20,391 nt of DNA, taken from contig JANNFX010000039.1 of the NCBI GenBank assembly GCA_031380225.1, positions 1 to 20,391 of the forward strand, read 5' to 3'. Of this stretch, positions 7,820 through 16,887 are shown one piece after another. Numbering within the stretch: position 1 is the first letter of the stretch; the number at the start of each line of letters is the position of its first letter. The notes under the pieces are model-generated. The model did no database searches, had not been told where the DNA came from, and worked only from the letters and a program-made list of their open reading frames with translations. Source of the DNA: JANNFX01 sp031380225 (lineage in GTDB: Bacteria > Pseudomonadota > Alphaproteobacteria > Rhizobiales > Hyphomicrobiaceae). The position numbers and the translations under genes are program-made.

Positions 7820-7952
7820 TGTAGCCGCGCAACATTGTGAACTTGCGTGTGCGCAATTTCGACAAAAGTCGTCAGTAAGCCGGTGGCAAGTCAAGCTTGG
7901 ACTGGCATTCGGTTCAGGCTTGGCATGTCTTCGTAGTCATTGGAACAAGATC

Positions 7953-8300
7953 ATGAAATACAATATGAAAACGACTGCTATTGTGCTCGCATTTGGCGCC
8001 GCATTTGCGAGTGCTGCGAGCGCACAAACACCGCCGGCAGGCGGCGCCATTAAGCTCGGCCAAGCCTGTAAAGCAGACATCACGAAGTTGTGTTCAACAG
8101 CTGCCAAGGGCGCCGATCGTGCCCGATGCCTTCGCGATAACCAAGCCAAGGTCAGCCCAGATTGTGCGAAAGCAATTGCCGCCAAACCGGCAACGTGGGG
8201 CGTCCGCCCGGCGGCTCCGGCTGCTGCAGCTGCTCCAACAGCAACCCCGGCTCCGGCAGCAACCCCGGTTCCCGCACCGGCTCCAGCTCCGGCACCGTAA
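7953..8300 (+). CDS. Secreted Cys-rich (GLG1-like) repeat protein with Pro/Ala tail (115 aa)
   Basis: Residues 1-25 form a signal peptide (MKYNMKTTAIVLAFG..., cut near SAQ). The mature start carries four cysteines, C39, C47, C59 and C71, in the pattern ACKADITKLC, ARCLRDNQ, SPDCAKAI. This is the layout of the cysteine-rich GLG1 repeat found in many small exported alphaproteobacterial proteins of unknown function. From about residue 78 the chain is almost only Ala, Pro and Thr, a low-complexity tail that may span or bind the cell wall. A second start at 7965 is possible. A weak GGAAC precedes ATG 7953. The gene has its own terminator, and no neighbour explains its role. Confidence 0.75.
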   Translation: MKYNMKTTAIVLAFGAAFASAASAQTPPAGGAIKLGQACKADITKLCSTAAKGADRARCLRDNQAKVSPDCAKAIAAKPATWGVRPAAPAAAAAPTATPAPAATPVPAPAPAPAP

Positions 8301-8325
8301 AGATCACCGGACGCAATACAAACAG

Positions 8326-8355
8326 AGGCCCCGCAGAAAACCTGTGGGGCCTTTT
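8326..8355 (+). terminator. Rho-independent terminator
   Basis: An 11-bp stem with one G-T pair (AGGCCCCGCAG at 8326-8336 with CTGTGGGGCCT at 8342-8352) has loop AAAAC and runs into TTTT. It follows the GLG1-like gene and lies between that gene and the convergent trxA, so it may also limit readthrough from trxA. Confidence 0.85.
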
Positions 8356-8384
8356 GCGTTTGAACTGACTAAGACTGGCGCGGC

Positions 8385-8720
8385 TTACGACGTAACGAGG
8401 ACGCCATTGACCCAATCTTCGAGCTTCTTTTTCTGGACAATCGCGCCGGTGTGCTGAGCTGCGATTTCGCCGCCGCGGAAGATGATCAGCGTCGGCATTG
8501 AGCGGATCTGGTATTTGGCAGTGATGGCTGGATTGTCATCAACATCGATCTTCACAACTTTGACCTTGCCGGCCATTTCGGCAGCAACCTGATCAAGAGC
8601 CGGGGCCATTGCCTTACACGGGCCGCACCACACCGCATGAAAGTCGACAACAACCGGTTCGGACGACTTCAAGACCACCGCGTCGAATGTCTGATCGGTG
8701 ACGCTTGGTGTATTGGACAT
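8385..8720 (-). CDS. trxA: Thioredoxin (111 aa)
   Basis: Cytoplasmic disulfide reductase that passes electrons from thioredoxin reductase to ribonucleotide reductase and other proteins. The redox site is WCGPCK, with C32 and C35, and the cis-proline that faces it is P76 in RSMPTL. The whole chain is one thioredoxin fold of usual length. AAGGAG lies just before ATG 8720. The gene follows addA by about 76 bp in the same direction. This addA-trxA order is a common alphaproteobacterial arrangement and supports both calls. The fold begins at the N-terminus without a signal peptide. Confidence 0.96.
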   Translation of the reverse strand: MSNTPSVTDQTFDAVVLKSSEPVVVDFHAVWCGPCKAMAPALDQVAAEMAGKVKVVKIDVDDNPAITAKYQIRSMPTLIIFRGGEIAAQHTGAIVQKKKLEDWVNGVLVTS

Positions 8721-8796
8721 AGGGTTCTCCTTGGTGCAGCGGCCATGATGACGCGCCGGAAATCGAAATCCGTACCCTTAAGTAAGAACGCCAGCC

Positions 8797-11700
8797 TCAA
8801 GCGTCAAGCTTGCCTGGGTCTAATTGCCAGAGCTTTGTTGCATAGCCGTCAAGCAGCGCTGGTGGGACTTCCATAAGCGTTGCTGACTGAGTCCATAAGA
8901 GAGCGGCACGAACCCGATGTTCCGGATAGATCTGCTTTAAAGCCAAGGCATAGGCTGCAAGCTGATAAAGATAGACTTCCGCCACACTGCTAAGAGACTC
9001 GGGCGGCATTCGATTGGTCTTAAAGTCAACGATCAACACGTTATTTTGGGTCACGGCCAGGCGGTCAATTTGGCCGGTCAACTTGAGGGGCAAACCAGGC
9101 GAGCCTTTCGGCCTTGGGATTTCTGCGACAATCGGCACCTCGGCCCGGCTCCCTGGTCCAAACAACGCGCCAAACTCGGGGTGATCGAGCACGGCTAACG
9201 CTTCCGCAATAATGTTCGACCGGATGCGGCCGGCGAGTTTAGCACCGCGCACGGCGACAAATGTGCTCGCCGCGTCGCGGCGGCGCTCTTTTGGAAATGC
9301 TGGCAAGTGCTGCAGGAGCGCGTGTGTCAAAGTTCCGCGCAGAAAACGCGTGTCATCTATAGCAACACCGGCAACCTTCGCTTCAAAACCATGAGGCGGA
9401 GAGGCAGCCGGCTCATCCAAGACACCACGCTTGCGCTCGGCAGGAAGGGGATCGCCGTCATCGCTCGTTTCATAGGGCGCCAAGCGTGACGGCGCCAGCG
9501 GCACCGACAACTGTGGCTCGCGCGGCGCCGGTTGCAACACCCAAGGCGGCAGCACTCCGGCATCTGCTGAAAGCGGGGTTTCGTCATTCGAAGTCACAGG
9601 TCCGGCGGACTGCTCGCTCGTAACGCGCCGGACTTCGGTGCCATCAGGGAGTTCAACGGTCTTCAATCTGGGGCCGAGCGCCTCAGTGATCGTTTCATAC
9701 CAACACCCAGCATCAATGCCCTTTTTGCCTTCGAACCCCGCGATGTAAAGCCGGTCGCGAGCACGCGTCATCGCCACGTAAAGCAGACGGTCACGTTCTT
9801 CGGCGCCGCTCTGTTCGATGGCGTGCCGCGCAGCTGCGACGGGCGGCAATTTCGATGTCCCCGCCACCGCCCACACGAACGCTGGCGGTGCTCCAATAGG
9901 CCTCGACAGCACTTCGAACGCGAGCGGTTTGCCGCCTTGGCCTTGGGCTGAACGCGCTGAGCAGGTGTCCGGCAAAAACACAATCGGTGCTTCCAGGCCC
10001 TTGGCCCCGTGAACAGTCATCACGCGCACTTCATTGCGGCCGTGATCCATATCGCGCTTGATCTGACGAGTGCCATCACGCAACCAGAACAGGAAGCCTG
10101 AAAGCGACGGCGGTGCGCCATCATCGTAGGTCAAAGCGAGATTAAGAAACTCATCGAGCGCATCGCTGGCGTCAGGTCCAAGCCGTGCCAGCAGTTTTTT
10201 GCGGACCCCATCCTTATCGAGCACACTGGCGAAGAATTCGAACGGCGGCGCAAAGTCAGCGATTCTGCGCCACGCCTTTAATTGAACCGCGGCAAACTTG
10301 TATTTCGATGCACCACTACCTGGCACATCTGCAGCGGCGAGCAGCGATCGCCATAGCGTACCTTTACGTTTATAGCAGAGATCCAATAGATCATCGTCGG
10401 TAAGCCCAAAGACTGGACTCTTTAAGATCTCGGCAAGTGCTAAATCATCATCCGGCACTGTCAACATATCGCCGAGTGACATCAAATCTTGAACGGCAAT
10501 CTGGCCTGTCAAATCGATGCGGTCGGCACCTGCAACATCGATACGCAACGCCTTCAACGCTGCGACCATCGGGCCTGCGAATGGATTGCGTTTACGAACT
10601 AAGATCAGGATATCGCCAGGGCGCACGGGCCGATTGACCGAAGGCAAAATCTCTTTGCGATCGAGCCAGTCTTTGATGGTCAGCGCGATGCGGTTTGCCA
10701 ACCTCACCGCCGGTGGCTGCACGGCGGTCTCTTCGAGTGGCGACCATGCATCGGCATCTGTGATCGTTTCGAACTTTTCGGTGTCCCAAACCTCGACCAA
10801 GCCAGCATGTCCCTGGCGGTATGGAACATGCTGGAGCGATGCGGAGCCCGTCATTAGCCCAGGCGTCCGGGCAGGATCTGAAAACACGCTGTCGACAGCA
10901 CCCAGCACGGCATCAACGGTGCGGAACGACATGTGCAGCCGCTCCTGGCGCCATGCCAATCCGGCATTGACCGCCGACGCCTCAAACCTCCGCCCGACGG
11001 TTGCAAACATTTCCGGCGCCGCGCCTTGGAACGAATAGATCGATTGCTTTTCATCACCGACCGCGAACACTGTCCTCAGCCGGTCGCCGGCGCCGCGTCC
11101 GGCAAAGAATTCATCAGCCAGCGCTTCAATGACCGCCCATTGCGCCGGACTGGTGTCTTGGCTTTCATCGACCAGAATGTGATCAAGCCCATTGTCGAGT
11201 TTGAACATGACCCATTCGGGTGTTGAGCCCGTCGCCAACAAACTGCGCGTGCGAACGATGAGATCATCGAAATCGAGGCTTGCGCGTTGTGCTTTGGCTT
11301 CGGTGTAGATCTGGATGACGCGAGCTGCCAGCCGGTGCAGTGCCATCGTCGCCGCCACAACGTTGAGGGACTTCAACTCGGTCGACAATTCCACGAACTT
11401 TTCCTGGGCCCGGCGCAGAGTTTCGTCGGCGTCTGGATTGTCTCGCGCCAAGTCTTTGGTCAGGAACTTGTCGCGTCTATTGCCATCGCTTTTGAAGAAT
11501 AAGCCGTCGTATGCCGCGATTAAGCCGGCCTTCGAAACGGCTTGCTCCGCAGCCTTGAACATGTCTGCAAAGTTTAAGTCTTGCGCTTTGCCGCTCTGAA
11601 GCACTGAACTAATGCGCGTGAGAGCTGCCGGGGAGAACAACTGACTGGCCTCAGTTTCAATATTCGCTACCGTGACACCGGGCCGGACGGCGAATGTTTG

Positions 11701-12408
11701 CCTGAACAACGCTTCAACGCGATCAAACCCCGACGCAGTGCCCACCACATCGGCTGGCATTCGAACCGCTTCATCAAGCCAAGCACGATGCCGTAATGCC
11801 TCTTCCATAACCTCGTCGAACGACGCGTCCGTCACATACCCGACCGCAGTTTTTAGGGCCTGACCAATTTCGCTATTAGGCCGGTCCGTGCACTCAGCGA
11901 GCACAGTGTCTATGGCTTCGCGTGTCAACTTACGGGTTGTATCATCGTCGAGAATTGAAAATGATGGCGTAACACCAGCCTCAAGCGGAAACCGTTGCAG
12001 CAGGCGCTCGCAAAATGCGTGAATGGTTTGGACCTTCAAACCGCCCGGTGTCTCGATGGCGGCGGTAAAAAGCGTGCGCGCGCGCGCGATCATTTTGGTG
12101 TCAGGCTTTGATCCGGTGAGTTTTGAGAGCGCGGCCTCCAGAATTCCGGGCTCCATCGTCACCCATTTGGCGAGCGTATCGAACAACCGCTTCGACATTT
12201 CAGCCGCCGCCGCCTTAGTATAGGTCAGACACAGGATGCGTTCGGGCGCTGTCCCGCTCAGCAAGAGCCGCAGCACACGCTGCGTCAGGACGTGCGTTTT
12301 ACCCGTGCCGGCGTTCGCACTGACCCACACACACAGGCCCGGATCAGCCGCTGCCGCTTGCGCAGCCGACGTGCGGTTCAACTCAATCTCGAAGGACGTA
12401 TCACTCAT
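8797..12408 (-). CDS. addA: Double-strand break repair helicase/nuclease AddA (1203 aa)
   Basis: AddA subunit of the AddAB enzyme, which unwinds and trims broken DNA ends up to Chi-like sites for RecA loading. UvrD-like motifs are visible. Walker A is SANAGTGKT (K37). Motif II is VDESQD, preceded by DFDDLIVRTRSLL. Motif V/VI regions are VMTVHGAKGLEAPIVFLPD and LLYVAMTRARDRLYIAG. The C-terminus holds the RecB-type nuclease: LTGQIDRLA, VDFKTNR, then YLYQLAAYALAL. ATG 12408 (MSDTSFEIEL) matches the usual start. An in-frame TTG at 12444 overlaps the gloA stop and gives a leader unlike the family. The partner addB normally lies directly upstream in alphaproteobacteria but is absent here. Confidence 0.95.
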   Translation of the reverse strand: MSDTSFEIELNRTSAAQAAAADPGLCVWVSANAGTGKTHVLTQRVLRLLLSGTAPERILCLTYTKAAAAEMSKRLFDTLAKWVTMEPGILEAALSKLTGSKPDTKMIARARTLFTAAIETPGGLKVQTIHAFCERLLQRFPLEAGVTPSFSILDDDTTRKLTREAIDTVLAECTDRPNSEIGQALKTAVGYVTDASFDEVMEEALRHRAWLDEAVRMPADVVGTASGFDRVEALFRQTFAVRPGVTVANIETEASQLFSPAALTRISSVLQSGKAQDLNFADMFKAAEQAVSKAGLIAAYDGLFFKSDGNRRDKFLTKDLARDNPDADETLRRAQEKFVELSTELKSLNVVAATMALHRLAARVIQIYTEAKAQRASLDFDDLIVRTRSLLATGSTPEWVMFKLDNGLDHILVDESQDTSPAQWAVIEALADEFFAGRGAGDRLRTVFAVGDEKQSIYSFQGAAPEMFATVGRRFEASAVNAGLAWRQERLHMSFRTVDAVLGAVDSVFSDPARTPGLMTGSASLQHVPYRQGHAGLVEVWDTEKFETITDADAWSPLEETAVQPPAVRLANRIALTIKDWLDRKEILPSVNRPVRPGDILILVRKRNPFAGPMVAALKALRIDVAGADRIDLTGQIAVQDLMSLGDMLTVPDDDLALAEILKSPVFGLTDDDLLDLCYKRKGTLWRSLLAAADVPGSGASKYKFAAVQLKAWRRIADFAPPFEFFASVLDKDGVRKKLLARLGPDASDALDEFLNLALTYDDGAPPSLSGFLFWLRDGTRQIKRDMDHGRNEVRVMTVHGAKGLEAPIVFLPDTCSARSAQGQGGKPLAFEVLSRPIGAPPAFVWAVAGTSKLPPVAAARHAIEQSGAEERDRLLYVAMTRARDRLYIAGFEGKKGIDAGCWYETITEALGPRLKTVELPDGTEVRRVTSEQSAGPVTSNDETPLSADAGVLPPWVLQPAPREPQLSVPLAPSRLAPYETSDDGDPLPAERKRGVLDEPAASPPHGFEAKVAGVAIDDTRFLRGTLTHALLQHLPAFPKERRRDAASTFVAVRGAKLAGRIRSNIIAEALAVLDHPEFGALFGPGSRAEVPIVAEIPRPKGSPGLPLKLTGQIDRLAVTQNNVLIVDFKTNRMPPESLSSVAEVYLYQLAAYALALKQIYPEHRVRAALLWTQSATLMEVPPALLDGYATKLWQLDPGKLDA

Positions 12409-12440
12409 GGCGGTCGCGTGCGCGGCTTGGGTGTGGCTCG

Positions 12441-12836
12441 TCAAACGAAACGCCCGCTCTTTTGCAGCACTTCAATTTTGTAGCCGTCGGGATCTTCGAT
12501 GAAGAAAAACCGGCCAAATGGTTTGCCGCCGTGCGACATCTCTTTGATATCTTTCGGCGCGTATCCAAAGTCAGAGATACGGGCGTGTTCGGCAGCCAAA
12601 TCATCAACAACGAATGCCAAGTGGCCGTAGCCATTGCCGAGTTGATAGACTTCAGTCCGGCCCTTGTTGACGGTCAACTCCAATTCGAATGACGCATCAG
12701 CATTGCTCATGTAGATCAGCGTAAAATCTGGCCAATCGTAGCGCCCCGCAACGTTGAGCCCAAAAGCTTTGGAATAAAACTCCACCGCCCGCGCCTCGTC
12801 CATGACGCGGATCATCGAATGTACGGCCTTGGCCAT
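12441..12836 (-). CDS. gloA: Lactoylglutathione lyase, glyoxalase I (131 aa)
   Basis: This enzyme converts the hemithioacetal of methylglyoxal and glutathione to S-lactoylglutathione, in the cytoplasm. It shows two VOC beta-alpha-beta modules. The four metal ligands of the E. coli-type nickel enzyme can be placed: H6 (VHSMIRV), E53 (ELELTV), H72 (GHLAF) and E122 (YKIEVL). The spacing is within a few residues of the E. coli positions. ATG 12836 is preferred over an upstream in-frame start at 12854 because GGAGG sits 7 bases before it. The gene ends 32 bases before addA in the same direction and may be co-transcribed. Glyoxalase is not the usual neighbour there, so the context looks rearranged. 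Confidence 0.88.
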   Translation of the reverse strand: MAKAVHSMIRVMDEARAVEFYSKAFGLNVAGRYDWPDFTLIYMSNADASFELELTVNKGRTEVYQLGNGYGHLAFVVDDLAAEHARISDFGYAPKDIKEMSHGGKPFGRFFFIEDPDGYKIEVLQKSGRFV

Positions 12837-12884
12837 TAAGCAACCTCCAACCAAATTTCAAACTCAGAGCAAACACCCCACAAT

Positions 12885-12915
12885 TGTCACCCCGGGGCTT
12901 GTCCCGCCCCGGATT
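12885..12915. repeat. GC-rich hairpin, REP-like intergenic element
   Basis: CCGGGGC (12892-12898) and GCCCCGG (12906-12912) form a perfect 7-bp stem around loop TTGTCCC, preceded by TTGTCAC. Intergenic elements of the form GTCA-CCCCGGG-CTTGTCCC are familiar as high-copy palindromes in alphaproteobacterial genomes. It lies between gloA and the transposase remnant, inside the junk 3' tail of the latter's frame. Confidence 0.5.
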
Positions 12916-12919
12916 GAGT

Positions 12920-13195
12920 GGAGAGCTATTTTCTCCGCCCGGGCGTTCGCCTGGAAGGCAGTTTCGAATGCAGCGGGGCTCTTGAAGCCGAGGCTCAAGT
13001 GCCGCCGCCGCGGGTTATAGAACCCTTCGATGTGAAGTCCAATAGCGTTGCAGGCTTGGTCACGTGAGCTGGACGCCGTACGCCACACCAGTTCGGTCTT
13101 GATGACGTTGAACACGGTCTCGACCATCGCGTTGTCATAACAGTTGCCACGTCCGCTCATCGACGCGACGCGTCCACCCCACCAACTCCGCGCGC
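12920..13195 (-). pseudogene. IS3-family transposase OrfB, 3' fragment
   Basis: Only the C-terminal part of an integrase-core (DDE) transposase remains. Seen are SMSGRGNCYDNAM, the last catalytic glutamate in VETVFNVIKTEL, and then IEGFYNPRRRHLSLGF and SPAAFE. The first two aspartates of the DDE triad are missing. Just before SMSGRGN the frame appears shifted: ELVGW can be read in another frame at 13173-13187, where the family expects about 15 bases and only 13 are found. At the 3' side the frame runs on past the usual family end into a hairpin element, stopping at 12864. The open frame could make a 115-residue product but cannot transpose. The ends given are approximate. It marks an old insertion between pyc and gloA-addA. 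Confidence 0.85.
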
Positions 13196-13202
13196 GGATA
13201 CA

Positions 13203-13232
13203 AGACCGCACACGTCAATACTTGTGCGGTCT
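13203..13232. repeat. 10-bp perfect inverted repeat
   Basis: AGACCGCACA (13203-13212) and TGTGCGGTCT (13223-13232) are separated by 10 bases. It lies at the broken 5' end of the transposase fragment and about 125 bp past the pyc stop. No T-run follows on either strand, so a simple terminator is doubtful. It could be a leftover of the mobile element, an operator, or a weak transcript end for pyc. Confidence 0.5.
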
Positions 13233-13356
13233 GGTATTATTCCACGCTCGGCGGCGCATGCGCGTCCCGGCTACTGAGAACTTGTTCGACTTCCATGTTG
13301 TGTCTCTCTGGTTGAGGACCAAGCAGAATGCTCATTTCTACTTCGTAGAGCGTGAG

Positions 13357-16300
13357 TCAAACCGCTCGGCTTGGGCCCATGATAATCATAAGATCTTTGG
13401 CGCTGATCTGGCTGCCAATGCCAACGAGGATTTCAGCGACGACGCCATTGCGATGCGCATGAATGGTGGTTTCCATTTTCATCGCTTCAATCGTAAGCAG
13501 AACATCGCCATCTGTGACTGTCTGCCCAACCACAACAGCGATAGAGGATACGGCACCCGGCATCGGCGCAGGCACGTGGTCGTCGTTGCCATCCTCTGCC
13601 GCGCGACGCGCTTTTTGAGTCGCTGCTGCCGCGCGATTTGGCACCGCGACGACCCGTGGCTGGCCGTTCAATTCGAAGAACACTTCAACTTGGCCGTCCG
13701 CGCGTGTCTCACCTACGGCTGTAAGTTGAATAATGATCGACTTACCCCGCTCAATTTCGACTGTGATTTCGTCGGCCGGCTTCATGCCGTAAAAAAACAC
13801 CTTTGTCGGCAGCGTCGAAACCGGACCGTACTTAGCGTGAACGCCGCAGAACTCCGCAAAAACTTTCGGATACATGAGGTAGGCAGCGAAGTCGTCATCG
13901 TCGAGCTCGCGCCCGCACTTCGTTTCAGCCTCAGCCCGTTCCGCCGCCAAGTCCGCGTCCGCAAGAAGTGCTCCCGGCCGGATCGTATAGGGCGCCTCAT
14001 CCTTAAGGGCCTTCTTTTGCAGGGCGGGCGGCCAACCACCTGGAGGTTGACCTAAGTCGCCACGCAACATCTCGATCACGGACGTTGGGAATTTGACGTC
14101 CATATTGGGATCGAGAACATCGTCAGCTGAAAGTTCCTGCGCCACCATCATCAGCGCCATGTCGCCGACGACCTTCGATGACGGCGTCACTTTGATGATG
14201 TCGCCAAACAACTCGTTGGCGGAGCGGTAGGCCTCGGCAACTTCAGCCCAACGCGTTTCGTAGCCGAGCGAGCGCGCTTGTTCCTTGAGATTTGTAAATT
14301 GCCCACCAGGCATCTCATGCAAATAGACTTCAGAGGCACCTGACATCTGACCACTTTCGAAGGCGGCATAGTGTGCGCGGACCCCTTCCCAATAGCTGTT
14401 GATGCGGCGGATCGCGGCTGGATCCAATCCAGACTCACGTTTTGATCGCGCAATCGCTTCAACGATCGAGCCTAGGCACGGCTGCGATGTGCTGCCGCTC
14501 ATCGAATCCATGGCCGCATCAATGGCGTCGACGCCCGCATCAATCGCCGCCAATATAGTGGCCGCGGAAATGCCCGTCGTGTCATGCGTGTGAAGGTGGA
14601 CCGGAAGGTTCGTCTCCTCCTTCAGGGCCTTGACGAGGACACGCGCCGCCGCGGGCTTCAAAAGGCCAGCCATGTCTTTTATACCAAGAATATGGACCCC
14701 GGCCTTTTCCAAATCTTTGGCAAGGCCGGTATAGTATTTGAGCGAGTACTTAGCGCGTCTCTGGTCCAGGATATCACCTGTATAACAGATCGCGCCCTCA
14801 GCCAGCTTTCCACTCTCGCAGACGGCATCAATCGAGACGCGCATGTTTTCGACCCAGTTAAAGCAGTCGAAAATGCGAAACAGATCCATGCCCGCATGCG
14901 CTGCCTGTTTAACAAACAGGCGCACGACATTGTCGGGATAGTTGGTGTAGCCGACACCGTTTGAGCCGCGCAGCAACATTTGCGTCAGGATGTTGGGCAG
15001 CTTCTCGCGAACGAGCGCGAGCCGTTCCCAGGGATCTTCGTGTAGATAACGCATGGCCACATCAAAGGTGGCGCCGCCCCAGCATTCGAGCGACAACAGT
15101 TGCGGCAGCCCCCGGGCATAACTGTCGACAACCGAGACGATGTCGCGCGTTCGCATGCGGGTTGCGATCAGCGACTGGTGGGCATCGCGCAGCGTTGTGT
15201 CGGTGATCAGGATTCGATCCTGCGCTTTCATCCAGTCTGCAAACCCAGCAGGTCCCTTAGCCTCAAGCATCTGGCGTGTGCCGGCCACCGGAGATTGTTG
15301 GAAATCGGGCACCTGCGGCGCACGGATGCCGGCGGCGGGGCGCACCCGGTCTTTGGCCTCTGGGTGACCATTGACGGTGACATCAGCGATCCAGGACAGC
15401 AGTTTGGAGGCGCGGTCTTGCCGTTTGGGGAAATTAAATAGCGCCGGCGTCTCATCGATGAAGCGCGTGGTGTAGTCATTCGACCGAAACCGCGGATGGG
15501 CGACGACATTGTGCAGAAAGGCCAAGTTCGTCGCCACGCCACGGATGCGATATTCCTGCAGCGCCCGGTTCATGCGGTCTATGGCTTCGTCCGCCGACGG
15601 CGCCCAGGCCGTCAGTTTTTCGAGCAGCGGGTCGTAGTATCGTGTGACCACAGCTCCCGAGAACGCCGTGCCGCCATCGATGCGAATACCAAAACCCATG
15701 GCACCGCGATACGCACTGATGCGGCCGAAATCGGGGATGAAATTGTTTTCCGGGTTTTCTGTTGTGATCCGGCACTGGATGGCGTGTCCATTAAGGCGGA
15801 TGGCGTCTTGTGCGGGAATGCCGGTTTCCCAATGGCCGTCTGATCTCTTGGCACCAATGCGGCCGCCTTCAAGAATTTTTATCTGCGCCTTGACGATATC
15901 GAGACCGGTCACAACCTCGGTAACAGTGTGCTCAACCTGAATGCGCGGGTTGACTTCTATGAAATAGAAGGCGCCAGTATCGGTATCGAACAAGAACTCA
16001 ACCGTACCAGCCCCGACATAGTTCGTCGCTTCGCCAATCTTTAGGGCCGCTGCGCAGAGCTGCTGGCGTGTCGTTTCATCGAGGTAAGGTGCGGGCGCGC
16101 GCTCGACGAGTTTCTGGTTGCGGCGCTGAATTGAACAATCCCGTTCAAACAAGTGAACCAAGTTGCCGTGTTGATCGCCAAGAATTTGAACTTCGACGTG
16201 GCGGGCGTTGCGAATGAGTTTTTCGAGATAGACTTCGTCTTTACCAAATGCGGCTTTGGCTTCGCGCCGGCCGATCATGACCGAACCTAATAGTTCAGCT

Positions 16301-16833
16301 TCGCTTTCGATGACGCGCATGCCGCGCCCGCCACCGCCCCACGAGGCCTTAAGCATGACTGGATAGCCAACGGCGGCAGCCGCTTTCCTTATCTCAATCG
16401 GGATCACTGAAAGCGGCGGGCTCGCTGGCATGACGGGCACACCGCACGAAACCGCCAGATTACGCGCGTCAACTTTGTTGCCCAGCGTTCGCATGGTTTG
16501 CGGCGTGGGGCCGATAAAGACGATTTTTGCCTGCTTGCAGGCTTCGGCAAATTCCGGACTTTCTGACAGGAAGCCGTAGCCTGGATGAATGGCGTCTGCC
16601 TTGGCATCTTTCGCAACTCGCAGAACGTCATCGATTGACAGGTATGCCTCGAGCGGACCTTTGCCCGGCCCAATCAGAAACGCTTCGTCGGACTTGAAGC
16701 GGTGCAGCGAAAGCCGGTCTTGTTCCGCGTAGATGGCGATGGTGCGAATGCCAAGTTCGGTTGCAGCGCGAAACACGCGAATGGCGATTTCGGAACGATT
16801 AGCGACGAGAAGACGTTTGATTTTTCGATCCAT
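13357..16833 (-). CDS. pyc: Pyruvate carboxylase (1158 aa)
   Basis: Single-chain biotin enzyme that carboxylates pyruvate to oxaloacetate to refill the TCA cycle. Domains in order: biotin carboxylase (about 1-460) with the ATP-grasp glycine loop GGGGRGMRV and FIEVNPRIQVEHTVTE; carboxyltransferase (about 555-860) starting ITDTTLRDAHQS, with the zinc-site HLHTHDT; an allosteric/tetramer region; and a biotin carrier domain at the end with the biotinylated lysine K1119 in EAMKMETT. The length matches the family, and no key motif is missing. It starts 54 bases after the DUF1194 gene stop on the same strand, so co-transcription is possible. The TGA at 13357 is followed by a 145-bp gap that holds an inverted repeat. 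Confidence 0.97.
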   Translation of the reverse strand: MDRKIKRLLVANRSEIAIRVFRAATELGIRTIAIYAEQDRLSLHRFKSDEAFLIGPGKGPLEAYLSIDDVLRVAKDAKADAIHPGYGFLSESPEFAEACKQAKIVFIGPTPQTMRTLGNKVDARNLAVSCGVPVMPASPPLSVIPIEIRKAAAAVGYPVMLKASWGGGGRGMRVIESEAELLGSVMIGRREAKAAFGKDEVYLEKLIRNARHVEVQILGDQHGNLVHLFERDCSIQRRNQKLVERAPAPYLDETTRQQLCAAALKIGEATNYVGAGTVEFLFDTDTGAFYFIEVNPRIQVEHTVTEVVTGLDIVKAQIKILEGGRIGAKRSDGHWETGIPAQDAIRLNGHAIQCRITTENPENNFIPDFGRISAYRGAMGFGIRIDGGTAFSGAVVTRYYDPLLEKLTAWAPSADEAIDRMNRALQEYRIRGVATNLAFLHNVVAHPRFRSNDYTTRFIDETPALFNFPKRQDRASKLLSWIADVTVNGHPEAKDRVRPAAGIRAPQVPDFQQSPVAGTRQMLEAKGPAGFADWMKAQDRILITDTTLRDAHQSLIATRMRTRDIVSVVDSYARGLPQLLSLECWGGATFDVAMRYLHEDPWERLALVREKLPNILTQMLLRGSNGVGYTNYPDNVVRLFVKQAAHAGMDLFRIFDCFNWVENMRVSIDAVCESGKLAEGAICYTGDILDQRRAKYSLKYYTGLAKDLEKAGVHILGIKDMAGLLKPAAARVLVKALKEETNLPVHLHTHDTTGISAATILAAIDAGVDAIDAAMDSMSGSTSQPCLGSIVEAIARSKRESGLDPAAIRRINSYWEGVRAHYAAFESGQMSGASEVYLHEMPGGQFTNLKEQARSLGYETRWAEVAEAYRSANELFGDIIKVTPSSKVVGDMALMMVAQELSADDVLDPNMDVKFPTSVIEMLRGDLGQPPGGWPPALQKKALKDEAPYTIRPGALLADADLAAERAEAETKCGRELDDDDFAAYLMYPKVFAEFCGVHAKYGPVSTLPTKVFFYGMKPADEITVEIERGKSIIIQLTAVGETRADGQVEVFFELNGQPRVVAVPNRAAAATQKARRAAEDGNDDHVPAPMPGAVSSIAVVVGQTVTDGDVLLTIEAMKMETTIHAHRNGVVAEILVGIGSQISAKDLMIIMGPSRAV

Positions 16834-16887
16834 TGGGCATCCAGAACAGATAGCGTGGTTCCGAAATTTTTGCAGCTCGCACAGCGT

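Noticed and set aside
12409..12444. TTG start for addA overlapping the gloA stop
   Set aside because: The added 12 residues are unlike the AddA family start, whereas MSDTSFEIEL at 12408 fits it.
13237..13296. Tiny minus-strand frame of 19 codons after pyc
   Set aside because: Too short, with no clear ribosome site and no recognisable content.
13144..14055. Long plus-strand open frame (303 codons)
   Set aside because: It lies opposite pyc and the transposase remnant, and its translation is rich in Arg, His and Cys without any domain. pyc is clearly the real gene.
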